Assembly (NCBI GenBank): GCA_963556695.1
Contig: CAUWAG010000020.1
Coordinates: 5,208,001 to 5,272,000 of the forward strand
From: Anthostomella pinea
Lineage: Eukaryota > Ascomycota > Sordariomycetes > Xylariales > Xylariaceae
Length of the DNA: 64,000 bases
Reading direction: 5' to 3'
Below, in pieces: positions 1-9,270 of this stretch; position 1 is the stretch's first letter; each line of letters opens with the position of its first letter. The position numbers and the translations under genes were made by a program. Below the pieces are notes generated by a model. It was not told the DNA's origin. It did no database searches and worked only from the letters and a program-made list of their open reading frames with translations.

Positions 1-1281
1 TCTGGTATTGACTATAGTCACTGTCTTGAGCAGGTACCCGCGAGGCGACCTGCTCGGAAAAGTCAAACATAGCATTTAGGGTTTGCTGGTAAGGGACGAG
101 AGCAAAATCCCATGGCAACCATCGTCAAGAACCCCTGGGGCACCGGCCCAGTACACCTGATCATCAGCAGCATTGGGCCTATCGGGATCAAACGTCCTCC
201 GATGTCCACCCCTCCGTAGTAGTCGAAGACAGAAGACGAGTAGCCAGAGAGTCACTAAACCGCTGTTCCACGATCAAACCCGGAAAGGCCGTGTCGAATG
301 CGGTCAAGGAAGTCTGGATACAGTCTCCATCTGGGTCACTGTGCCATTGCGCAGAAAGGTGAAGTTGAGCGGGGACTGACCAGTCCCCACCAGGGACGCG
401 CTGAGATCTCGGCAAAACCGTAAGGCTATATCATCATCGTCAGCCCTGCCGACGGGAAATTCAGGAATACCTGCAGTATTTTCTGCTACACTTACACTCA
501 AGTCCTGCCACCAACTCGACGTAGTTGAATAGGTAATGAATGGTGCTTGGCGTGAGGAAAACCTCCAGTCGGTCAGAAGGAAACAGACATGAAGTTGAAT
601 CTTACATGCACATCTACACATCTCGAACCGAGGCCGCCAACCTGCAACCGCCAACACTGCAGACTTCGAGAACATCAGAATGCAACCTCGCTGCTTGACA
701 GCTGGAACTGTAGAAATACCCATGCGGCATCATGTGCAGCTGCGTTCTCCGTGTTATACATTGCCCCAAGTAACACATGTAACTTGAAGGATGTGTCCTA
801 CCATTCAGCCTTCTATATGCCATGTAAGCGAGTGCTTCCATGATGATCTGACAGTACTTTCAGCCTGAGTCGTCACTGTCATCCCTACTACCCCATGCTC
901 CGGAACTGGTGCGGTAGCATCCCGTTGCGTGGCGCTCATGTTGCCAGCTGCGCCTAATGAGCTTTTGTTGGTCCTATCTTCTTCTGTCCTCTCCAAGCCC
1001 ATTGCTCTCTATCTTCCAACCTATATAGGATCCGGGTCTGAATGGATGAAGCTATCGTCCTGCCGTTCGCCGGCAATCACGACCACATGAATATGTTGGT
1101 GGGAAAGCTGCGGCCAGAGTCGAGTGCATCTGATGGCTGGTCATCGACCATGTCTTTCCTTCTCTCTTCTTCTCCCCCTGCGATATCATACATGTCGCAC
1201 GAGCTATGATTCCATTGGGCATAGTGCAAGTTCGGTTGTTTCTGGGGGCGTTGATGGTAATGTTGCGCTCGGTAGCCAGCC
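1..1281. other. No supported gene
   Basis: I find no reading frame here with a recognisable domain or convincing splice structure. A short open stretch on the plus strand around 1041-1207 starts with ATG, but it resembles nothing I know. It may be decayed sequence 5' of the transcription-factor relic that follows. Confidence 0.4.
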
Positions 1282-2310
1282 ATCATCGCTCGGGATCCAA
1301 CACCCGAGCTCTATAATGAGGCGCAGATAGTTTTCGAGGGGCTTCAATATTGTGAGTCTCACCCGATACCTATGTAAGACACCTTGTCTGCCATGAATGA
1401 CTAACCAATATGAGCTACAGTCAACGAACGTGTGGCCGGAGACCTTATCGCCATCGGGTCACATTTTAACCCCTACAAGATCAATGTGAATCGGATGGAC
1501 ATGATACCCAGGATATATATCATTCTTGTTGTCACGTCGGCCACCCTACACCGGGCCATGCAAGAGGGAATCACGTTCGCTCGCTCCTAACCTGGTACCC
1601 CTATCGCGGAGACGCAACCTGGTCTCGAGGAGGAGGGCAGGAACTCGAATGGTGTTGGCCAAGATCCTGTCCTTCGACCCGGCAGCGTGGGCGTTCCGAA
1701 TTGAGGGGATTCAGGGGCTGGAAGAAGACTGGCAGTGGTGTAAAATTCGACAAGTCCCTCACGTCTCAGGACCAGGCAACTGCTAGGTCAGAATCCCCTT
1801 CTACCGCCGAAACCTCCCACGCCACTACATTGTCATCAGTCGTGCCGGACGCCGATCTCTGGCTCAACGTCGGCATCATATACCGCGCCGGCATCCTGCT
1901 GTACATGCTCCGAACACTAGTCCTCGACATATCAGAGGACAAGAGCTACCTACACGAGGCCAACCCATCCCTAGAAATCGCAACCCTCCGACTCGAGACG
2001 CGACGAGTCCTCGCCAGCGCCCTCGCCCCGATCTTCTCCGATTCCGCCAGCACGAAGCACCTGGGCAAGCTGGTGTTCTTCCCCGTCTTCGTCTGCGGCA
2101 TGGAGGCGGGCCAGGGCGAGAAGGCGCTGCAGGAGTTCATCGTCCACGGCCTGGAGATGCTGGGCCGGATGCTGGGCACGTTTGGCCCGGTCAGCGCCGT
2201 CGATGAGCTCAGGGGCAAGTGGGCGGCTGATGCGGCCGCGGGCGCTGGAGGGGACGGGTGTTACTTGGGATGAGTGGTTCCAGGGCCGGCCGGATTTTAT
2301 ATTCGGGTAG
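1282..2310 (+). pseudogene. Relic of a fungal-specific transcription factor (C-terminal regulatory domain)
   Basis: Fragments in successive frames read like the C-terminal half of a Zn2Cys6-type fungal transcription factor (fungal_trans_2-like). The first block runs to 1351 and continues after an apparent intron at 1352-1420 (GTGAGT donor, CTAAC branch, CTACAG acceptor) as YFNERVAGDLIAIGSHF and then RIYIILVVTSATLHRAM. It meets a stop near 1589. Similarity resumes in a second frame around LSFDPAAWAF (about 1660-1695), shifts again near 1700 to GFRGWKKTGSG, and stays open through the helical part (LWLNVGIIYRAGILLYMLR). Near 2235-2260 the frame changes once more, so that the usual ending (TWDEWFQGRPDFIFG) finishes at a TAG at 2308-2310. 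No zinc-cluster DNA-binding domain is visible upstream. The multiple indels mean it is almost certainly not functional. The family assignment is inference from motif memory. Confidence 0.6.
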
Positions 2311-2809
2311 TGAATTGGCGTGGATGACGGAAAAGGAGAGACAAGATGCCGATTTGAGCATGTGCGTTTGACACGATTGGGGACCCGCGCTCGTGTAGCG
2401 ATCCCGACAGCACGTCGAAGACGTTCACGACTCAATATCAGGTAACGGAAGAAAAGAAACACGGACGACTTCAGATTAATTATATGAAGTACCTCATGTA
2501 TCCTTCATGCATCATGTCATGCATGCCTCGTCTATATAATCGACCTGCCTACTTAATACAACTTGATCGCTTACAGGCTACAGCATATCACTTCGTATTT
2601 GTTTGTAAGGAAATAAGTCCTAGAAGCCTGATGCTGGTTATATAAAAGACTGGCTTTCTTATTAAAGGGCATTTCATTTTATTCGTGTGCCAGCGATCCG
2701 ATCCGTATTCATTACGAGTTCCAGATAGCCGCCAGTATCAATCATCAATTACCAACCAGTCCACTCATCCGGCCAATCCCATCCACCATGATTAGTGTCG
2801 TCCGCCTTG

Positions 2810-3074
2810 ATGCGCAGTCTCGTCGCCGCGACCCTGGTTCTCGGGCCAGCGGTGCAGGCCCAATCCAATGACATATGGGTTTTGTGCGGCGAACCACCCC
2901 TATTTGAACGCTGCTGTGTTCCGTTACCCGTACGAGCCCAGCGGACCTGACACCTTCACCGGCTTTAATTGCACTGGCGCCTGGGTCGCCTCCGGCTCCT
3001 CGTACCGCTACTGCTACAAGGAGGGGGGAAACCAATACGTGCCCGGCCCTCCTTACGACGCCTGCTGCACCTTG
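2810..3074 (+). pseudogene. Small cysteine-containing secreted protein, apparently frameshifted
   Basis: An ATG at 2810 opens a good signal peptide (MRSLVAATLVLGPAVQAQ) followed by a short segment with CGEPPLFERCC, then a stop about 46 codons in. The plus-one frame is open across the same stretch and continues with a cysteine- and aromatic-rich sequence (NCTGAWVASGSSYRYCYK, then YDACC), up to a GTGAGT donor at 3075. The parts together look like one fungal small secreted protein broken by a single-base indel between about 2870 and 2950. Alternatively the two frames are unrelated and only the signal-peptide frame was ever used. No downstream exon could be fixed. The function is unknown; the protein would be extracellular if expressed. 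Confidence 0.35.
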
Positions 3075-3820
3075 GTGAGTGTCCCGTCCTCTCTTCGCCT
3101 TGGTCTTGGTGTCGCATGGATTGGCAGCACGCACGGCAGCAGGTAAGATGCTAGTATGCGCCGGACAACCAAACTACACACATGGGCAAATCCGAGGGCT
3201 GCTCCCTGAGGGGCAAAGGGATCGCTGTATTCGGACAACAGTGATAATTGTTTCCCCGGCGGCGAGCGACAACACACGTCACAATGCCACAAGATGCAAT
3301 GCGAATGGAAGTTTCGGTGGACGGAGAAGAAGCTAACATATAGGTGTTTTCTGCGGCTAGACCATTTATTCATTGAGAGCTGGGTTGTACATGTAGTAGG
3401 TAGCTCGTGTTTATATGGATATTACCGGGGGTGATTGTGACTCGGTTGTGACAATTCTTATAGTACCTAGTTGTAGTTTCTTGCCTCCTCACTTCCAGAT
3501 TGGAGGCAACCAAGGCAGGGGCGTGGGGCACTTGCAGGGCTAGTTGCCTTCACACGAATGGAACGCGGACATAGGACATATCGTTTAGTACGAGAGGCAG
3601 GAGCAACACTGCAATACCACATTGGCCACCTTCCGGCACACTCATCAGTCTCGAGATTCTTCGAGCCAGGTATGGCTACTTAGGTCATACCTTCCTCACA
3701 TGAAGGGACTTCCCACGCCAACAATCCCACAGTCTGCCCATCTGCAAAGAGCTCTTCTTCCTTGCTTTTGCAGACTCCCCATCCCAACCACCATCAGTGC
3801 TAGCCATCATCACTTTCACG
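3075..3820. other. Intergenic, no supported gene
   Basis: Nothing here translates to a recognisable protein on either strand. It includes the possible intron start after 3074 and the presumed promoter of the 2EXR/F-box-like gene downstream. Confidence 0.4.
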
Positions 3821-3864
3821 ATGTCGTCTTTCTCCACATAATATCGTTCTCGGACGCCAGACAG

Positions 3865-4117
3865 CCCTTCGGAGACCATTGAAAACCAGCCGCAACTGGA
3901 CATTGGTCAGCAGTCATGCAGGTGAAGGTGCTCGACATGGAGATATCCAAGGCGTAGGAAGCCCCATGGTTTCTCCCCCCTTCCGACGAAACTACCCCCG
4001 ACGAGACTCCCTTCGAAGACCATCAACCACCAGCCGCGACTGGATATTGGCCAGCAGTCATGGTCCTTTGGAAGAAGATAGCCAAGGCGTAGAAAGCCCC
4101 ATGGTTTCGCCCCCCCC
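3865..4117 (+). repeat. Diverged tandem duplication of about 115 bp in the 5' part of the 2EXR/F-box-like gene
   Basis: Two direct copies, about 3865-3980 and 4009-4117, start 144 bp (48 codons) apart and so are in the same frame. Both contain CAGCCGC(A/G)ACTGGA, CAGCAGTCATG and AAGCCCCATGGTTTC. In the frame that leads into the downstream gene both read QP(Q/R)LDIGQQS and later PRRRKPHGF. Several differences between them are synonymous (GAC/GAT, GGT/GGC), which suggests past selection on that frame. Each copy now holds a stop codon (TGA 3923-3925; TAG 4079-4081). Confidence 0.75.
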
Positions 4118-5190
4118 TCCGACAATGCTCCTCCACACGTGGTGCGTGAGTTCCTGTATCTACGCTTCATAGGATGGCATCAGCGTCTTGCCTTATACTA
4201 CGAGGATCTGGGGTCCCAACAGGCTAGTGATGGTGCTGCAGATACTCCACCAGATCACCGGCAAGTGCAGCGATTGCGACGCCGAGGGCACGAGTTCTTC
4301 GGTTTCCTGGACCTGCCGATAGAGTTGCGTAATATGGTCTACAAGCATCTCCTTGTTGTGGGTGACCTCTTCATCCCAAATGAAGGCACCGACTACAGAC
4401 CCGAGAAATTGGAGGATTCCCAACTGTATGACTTCAGTGGGAGGCGCTATCTTCGCTACACACACTATGTAGGCCGTTTAACCAACGTGAGCCATACACG
4501 CGTCCATGATGATGCATCCAACCTAATACGTCTGACTAACGACCTTCCTAGGCGGTCGGGGGAGAAAATGCTACGTACAACCCCAGTCTTGTGTGGGGGG
4601 TCTGCAGGACGGTGCGGAGGGAAGCCGAGGGGATATTCTGGTCACATAATCGATTCGTTTTACCTTATGCACCTTGCCTGAGGGGGCACGAAGACTTAGC
4701 GTGGGATGTCAGCCTCACGTTTGACAGGGGGGAGCTAAAAGACGGACATCAGCTTGGATGCCTCTACGCAGTCGACCAGGCCACAAAGATCCCTCATGAG
4801 CAAAGACTCGCCAGAATTCACGATGACCAATGGGAGGCTATCAGCACCGATTGGGAATTGGACCTCAACACCATCATGTACCGGGACGGACCACTCAAGC
4901 GTCTTCAGCTGAGTCTCGAGACATGCTTCTGTCCCATGGGATGCTGCCGCAAGGTGGATTTCGTGTGCGGTGTGCTTCAGAGGCGGTGGGGAGCTGAGGT
5001 TCCCGAAATCATTGAGATCATCGGCTGGGCTGACGACGAGGAGAAGGACCTCATCAGTCGGAAGCTGAACGGTATTCTACTTAGTCTGGAGAAGGTGAGA
5101 AGGTCGGTAGGAAGGTCGGTAGGAAGGTCGTCGGAATACGAAATGACCAGAGAGTCAAGTTTATTGGCTCGAGCCTTGCTGAGATGCTGA
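4082..5190 (+). CDS. 2EXR/F-box-like fungal protein, 5' end unresolved
   Basis: Two exons, 4082-4486 and 4552-5190, flank a clear intron (donor GTGAGC at 4487, branch CTAAC, acceptor CCTAG at 4551) and join in frame. The protein carries the motif FFGFLDLPIELRNMVYKHLL, the N-terminal helix typical of fungal 2EXR/F-box-like proteins, then an R-x-C-R-x-V-R-R-E-A helix and a CFCPMGCC cysteine cluster. F-box-like proteins may act as ubiquitin-ligase adaptors, but no substrate can be inferred. There is no in-frame ATG before the domain. The same frame runs back to an ATG at 3821 but is broken by TAA (3839), TGA (3923) and TAG (4079). The gene therefore either uses an unseen 5' exon or is a pseudogene. 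Near the end a 12-bp tandem repeat encodes VGRSVGRS. Confidence 0.6.
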
Positions 5191-5971
5191 TGCAAGGGTG
5201 GAGGAGGGGATTATCCGGTTTGGACATTTGTTAAAGCACAGTAGCGTATCCCTTTAGTCACTGAATACAGCTATTATAGCGTGGTCAGGGGTTTGATATG
5301 AATTTCTCGTCCTTCGATGCTGATGACTGTTACCCGACTTGTGGTGTAGGTATGTGCGCGATATACCCAGACGACAATGGAAGCCAGCGTCCTTACCAGA
5401 GGGCCGAAAAGGGGGGAAGGGGAACTGTTATGCCCCTCACTTGATTGGCCACACTTATTTCGCAGGGCTGTGCCTTGTGGTAGCGGTATCCAGAATAAGG
5501 ACCAGGGTCGCGAATGGTGGCTATTGGTCTGTATTCTGGAAGTTGCTTGATTGAAAGAAGGGATGGGTGGTGTCCCCATCCCAGAAGTAGCTATCATCCC
5601 AGTTGGGTACGAATCTGGTACAAACGGGTACCAGTTGGGCTCCAAGGTACCTTGTACCCTGGCCCGTGACCCATCCGTCATTGTGGCTGGAAAATGGGTT
5701 GAGGAGCCACAGGGCTGTCTACCTAGGCGGGCGGAATTGGGGAAACTGTCATGCCCCTAACCTGATTGGTCGGCCGCCTGTCCACATACATGTACCGTGT
5801 TCGATACCGTGCAAGGCGGGTATAACTTATAAGTCAAGACAACGCCGTGGTCAAGCAACTGCAGACACTCTGTGTAGATAATATCGGTCCTGATATTCAC
5901 TTGATCCCACCCTTACTTATCGTCGTCAAGCGAGCTCACTGCTGAACTGTCTCTCGTGTGTAACTAATACT
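5191..5971. other. Intergenic with repeats, ACR3 upstream region
   Basis: No gene is supported. The stretch holds the 244-bp dispersed repeat. Around that lies a diverged direct repeat (about 5419-5450 and 5739-5770, both reading GGGGAA-ACTGT-ATGCCCCT then TGATTGG). The last 200 bp are the presumed promoter and leader of the arsenite permease. Confidence 0.5.
5468..5711 (+). repeat. 244-bp dispersed repeat, copy 1
   Basis: This 244-bp segment recurs at 42213-42456 in the same orientation with, by eye, a single difference (GTCGCGA here, GTCACGA there). Here it is bracketed by a perfect 9-bp direct repeat CAGGGCTGT (5463-5471 and 5710-5718). The ends are weakly inverted: CTTGTGG near the left end against CCACA at the right. 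It shows no coding capacity and looks like a short non-autonomous element. Confidence 0.8.
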
Positions 5972-7414
5972 ATGGCGCCAGATACAACCACGACAACCAC
6001 GAAACACCCGGATATGGAGACTAAGAGCATAAAGGTACAGACCACGGACTCGTTCAACCTCGACTCCTCGGCAGTACCTCACAGCGAGCAAAAAGAGCCA
6101 GACCTCGAACGCCAAAACGATGATGTCCCCCAGGCCCACCACGACCCCAAGCAATCCGCCTTCAAGTCGCTCGGCTGGCTGAACCGCTTCCTCGCCGTCT
6201 GGATCCTGCTCGCCATGATCGTCGGCGTCGTGCTGGGAAACTTCGTGCCAGGAATATCCGACGCCCTGGACCAGGGGAGGTTCGTCGGCGTCTCGGTGCC
6301 CATCAGTGAGTTCGAGGGAGGCATATGCTATAGATCCGTGAACTGACACGGGCTTGTAGCTGTTGGGCTGCTCGTCATGATGTATCCGATTCTGTGCAAG
6401 GTCCGGTACGAGACGCTACACGAGGTCTTTTCTCATCGGGGCATCTGGAAGCAGATCGGTTTTAGCGTCTTCGTGAACTGGGTCGTGGCGCCCTTTTTGA
6501 TGGTTCGTGGCTTATTCTCGTTCTCGCCCAAATCCACTAGACTCTCTTCTCTTTCTTGCCAGTACGGCACGTTTATGACTAACGTATTTACTCGATGGCA
6601 GCTTGCGCTCGGGTGGGCTTGCCTGCCCGACAAACCTGAGCTCCGGACGGGTCTTATATTAGTAGGACTAGGCCGCTGCATTGCCATGGTAAGAAGCTGT
6701 CACTATCCCCACCCAGTCAGTCAGTCAGCCATCTTCGACTTCTAACCGCGATCACAGGTCTTGATCTGGACCGGGCTGGCAGGCGGCGACGGAGAGTACT
6801 GCGCCATCCTAGTCGCCATCAACTCGATCCTGCAGATGATCCTATTCGCCCCGCTGGCCATCTTCTTCATCCGCGTCATCAGCGGCGAGTCCGGACAGCT
6901 CGACGTCCCCTACGACGTCGTCGCCACCAGCGTAGCGGTATTCCTCGGCATCCCCCTCGGCGCGGCGGTGATATCGCGCTTCGGGATCCGTGCCGTGGCC
7001 GGGCCGGCGTGGTACGAGAAGGTGTTCCTGCGTTTCGTAGCGCCTTGGTCGCTAATCGGCCTGCTGTACACGATCCTGGTCCTCTTCGCGTACCAAGGCC
7101 ATCAGGTGGTCCACCAGATCGTGTCTGTCGTGCGCGTGGCGGTGCCGCTGCTTCTGTACTTCGTCGCCATCTTCTTCCTGACTCTGTGGGCGACATACCG
7201 GTGCGGCTTCGGGTACGCGCTTGGTGCCACGCAGAGCTTCACGGCGGCGAGCAACAATTTCGAGCTCGCCATTGCGGTCGCCGTCGCTACTTATGGCCCT
7301 CATAGCGATCAGGCTCTGGCGGCCACGGTTGGGCCTCTGATCGAAGTGCCCGTCTTGCTTGGGCTGGTGTATGTCGTCAAGTGGATCGGAAACAGATTGG
7401 CCTGGAAAGATTGA
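5972..7414 (+). CDS. acr3: Arsenite efflux permease ACR3
   Basis: This is a polytopic plasma-membrane carrier of the bile acid/arsenite transporter superfamily that exports arsenite, and in some fungi antimonite. There are four exons: 5972-6305, 6360-6502, 6602-6688 and 6758-7414. They splice in frame to 406 residues, normal for fungal ACR3. After a hydrophilic N-terminus of about 65 residues come about ten hydrophobic segments. Family motifs include TVGLLVMMYPILCKVRYE (the T is created across intron 1), LGRCIAMVLIW with the conserved cysteine of the transport site, and SFTAASNNFELAIAVAVA. The ATG was chosen because it begins the last upstream open stretch before the conserved region. Intron 2 has an unusual GTTCGT donor. 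The gene is convergent with a bZIP gene 119 bp away; a regulatory link is possible but unproven. Confidence 0.95.
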
Positions 7415-7533
7415 AATGGCTACCAACTGCGCGTAATTGTACTATGTCTTCTGGTAATTGGGAAGTCCTCGACAGACACAGACCACGCGGAGTATCAGGG
7501 CCTGCATGTAGTCGCAAAGTAATCGAGTGTGAT

Positions 7534-8392
7534 TCAACCTGCTTCGTCCATGAGCTGAAACAACCGCGTGTTCTTGACGTGGCAGTTGCTTTTGCTGCCA
7601 CAGCCCAGTATCATCCGCGCCTCCGTAGCATCTCCATGTCCATGAAAATCGGCGATGATGCTAGCCGCGGCATCGCAGGACGTCATCAGCACTCGCGAAT
7701 CTGTACCGGCGCTCTCGTGCGATCCAGACACACTCAATGCCCCATTGCACACTGCGAGTTCTTGGTTGTCCATTGGTTCCGCGGCGGCGGCAGGATCAGC
7801 GACACTGCTTTGCGCTTCCGGGCTTGCGGGACTGAAAATGGCCTGCCGGGCTGCGCGTCCAACCACATCCACCGCAGACGAACTCTGGGCTACCCTCGGC
7901 GGAGACAGCGGTGTGACCGCGACATCCATACCCAAGCCAGCCCGAGACTCGCCACCATCAGCTCCAGCCCGGCCATCGGAGCCTCTCCCGACCTCCACGC
8001 CCCGACCAGCTCTCATTAAGCCCACCTCACCCTCACCCGCCGCCCCCTCTCCCTCTCCCGCCCTCAAAAATCTCTCAATCTCCTCAGCAGACACCCCCCT
8101 ACTCCTTAACATAGCCACCAGCCTCTCATTTCGCCACGCGACCTCCCGCGCCGCGCGCTGCATCTCAACCGTAGCCCGCGCATCCCGGGCCTCGTACGCG
8201 CGGACCCTGCGCTCGAGGTCCGCGACGTACTCGCGCTGACGGGCGCGGCTGCGCTGCTGGTTCTGGCGGTTCTGGGCCGCGTCGGCGGGGACTCTGATCT
8301 GTTCGTTCGGGGGGTTCGAATGTCAGTTCTTGGACTTGGACTTTGGGGTATGGATGGATGGATGAGGGGGATGGATGAACCTTGCGGGGCAT
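7534..8392 (-). CDS. bZIP transcription factor
   Basis: Exon 1 is only four codons (MPRK, 8392-8381). It is followed by an 82-bp intron (8380-8299, donor GTTCAT, acceptor AACAG) and exon 2 (8298-7534), giving 258 residues. The basic region reads NRQNQQRSRARQREYVADLE and runs into a leucine-zipper-like helix (LERRVRAYEAR), then AAREVAWRNERLVAMLRSRGVSAEEIERFL. This is a common Pezizomycotina bZIP subfamily with the extra C-terminal helix. The basic region is not of the Yap/AP-1 type. The rest is low-complexity Gly/Ala/Ser sequence. The protein is presumably nuclear and binds DNA as a dimer. It lies tail-to-tail with ACR3, but nothing in the sequence proves that it controls arsenite efflux. Confidence 0.88.
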
Positions 8393-8735
8393 GGTAAGTA
8401 GTCCTGGCGGATGGATCACGGCACTCGCGGTAGATGACTGAACGCGTCCGGGGTGTTGGCTCAATCCGTATGTCACTAAAAGGACATATCCTTCATATAA
8501 TGCCAGCTTCTGCCGACCCTACTCGGGACGCTGTGTTGAGGTGCAAAGGTGTAGGGACAGTACGTGACTCGGGGCTTCAATTCTGATTTCGACAGTGTGA
8601 ACCCGATTCCGATACTGTAATGATTTTCATCTGACGGCGCTCATGCGTAAAACTTCATAGGTATCTTCAAGGCAGTGCCAGACATACCCGTTGTACTTCG
8701 TTGCATAATTGATATCACCTGGATCATTTAGACGT

Positions 8736-8951
8736 TACACTCAGCCCTCATAAGTCCCCGTACGAGCCATGTTGGAAGAATTCCACATCACAAGTAAGAA
8801 CTGAAAATACTGGAATAAGCAGACAGGAATAAGCAGTTCATAGCTAAAGTTATCTTCGATGCTTATTCCAGCCTGATTATTGCATTTATGCTGAACTTAC
8901 CTTTCACTTGGTGTATGAGGGGTGTACGGAGACTTATGAGGGTTTAGTGTA
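8736..8951. mobile_element. MITE-like element, 216 bp, with 28-bp terminal inverted repeats
   Basis: The left arm 8736-8763 and right arm 8924-8951 are inverted copies with about three mismatches, sharing the core CCCTCATAAGT-CCGTAC. Counting the outermost TA on each side as a target duplication leaves termini CACT...AGTG, as in Tc1/mariner-type MITEs. An inner inverted repeat (GGAATAAGCA near 8811, TGCTTATTCC near 8860) suggests a strongly folding interior. There is no coding capacity. Confidence 0.75.
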
Positions 8952-9270
8952 CTATCCAGGCTGTATCACGGCAACACTACCAAAGTCCGATTATTTCATC
9001 AACACCAGATTTTATTTATCTCAGGGACAACCCGCCCCGTCGCAGACTATGAACTAGCTGCATTCTGTATCAGCAAGAGATTTTCACCTCGTAGACGTAG
9101 AGCATCTTGCCCAATATAGAGGCCATCCTCTGGCCGGAAATGCAAAGGGGTATCTTCCATGAACTCCATTCCGATGCCAACTTTGCTAAGGCCTTGTATC
9201 GAACTGCCATCCTGAAGATCAGGGTGGTGTGCAGACTGGGAAACCAAGGATCAAGCGATCGTGGAGGTTA

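Noticed and set aside
8305..8320. GGTTCGAATGTC as a possible tRNA B-box
   Set aside because: It lies in the bZIP intron with no A-box or cloverleaf around it.
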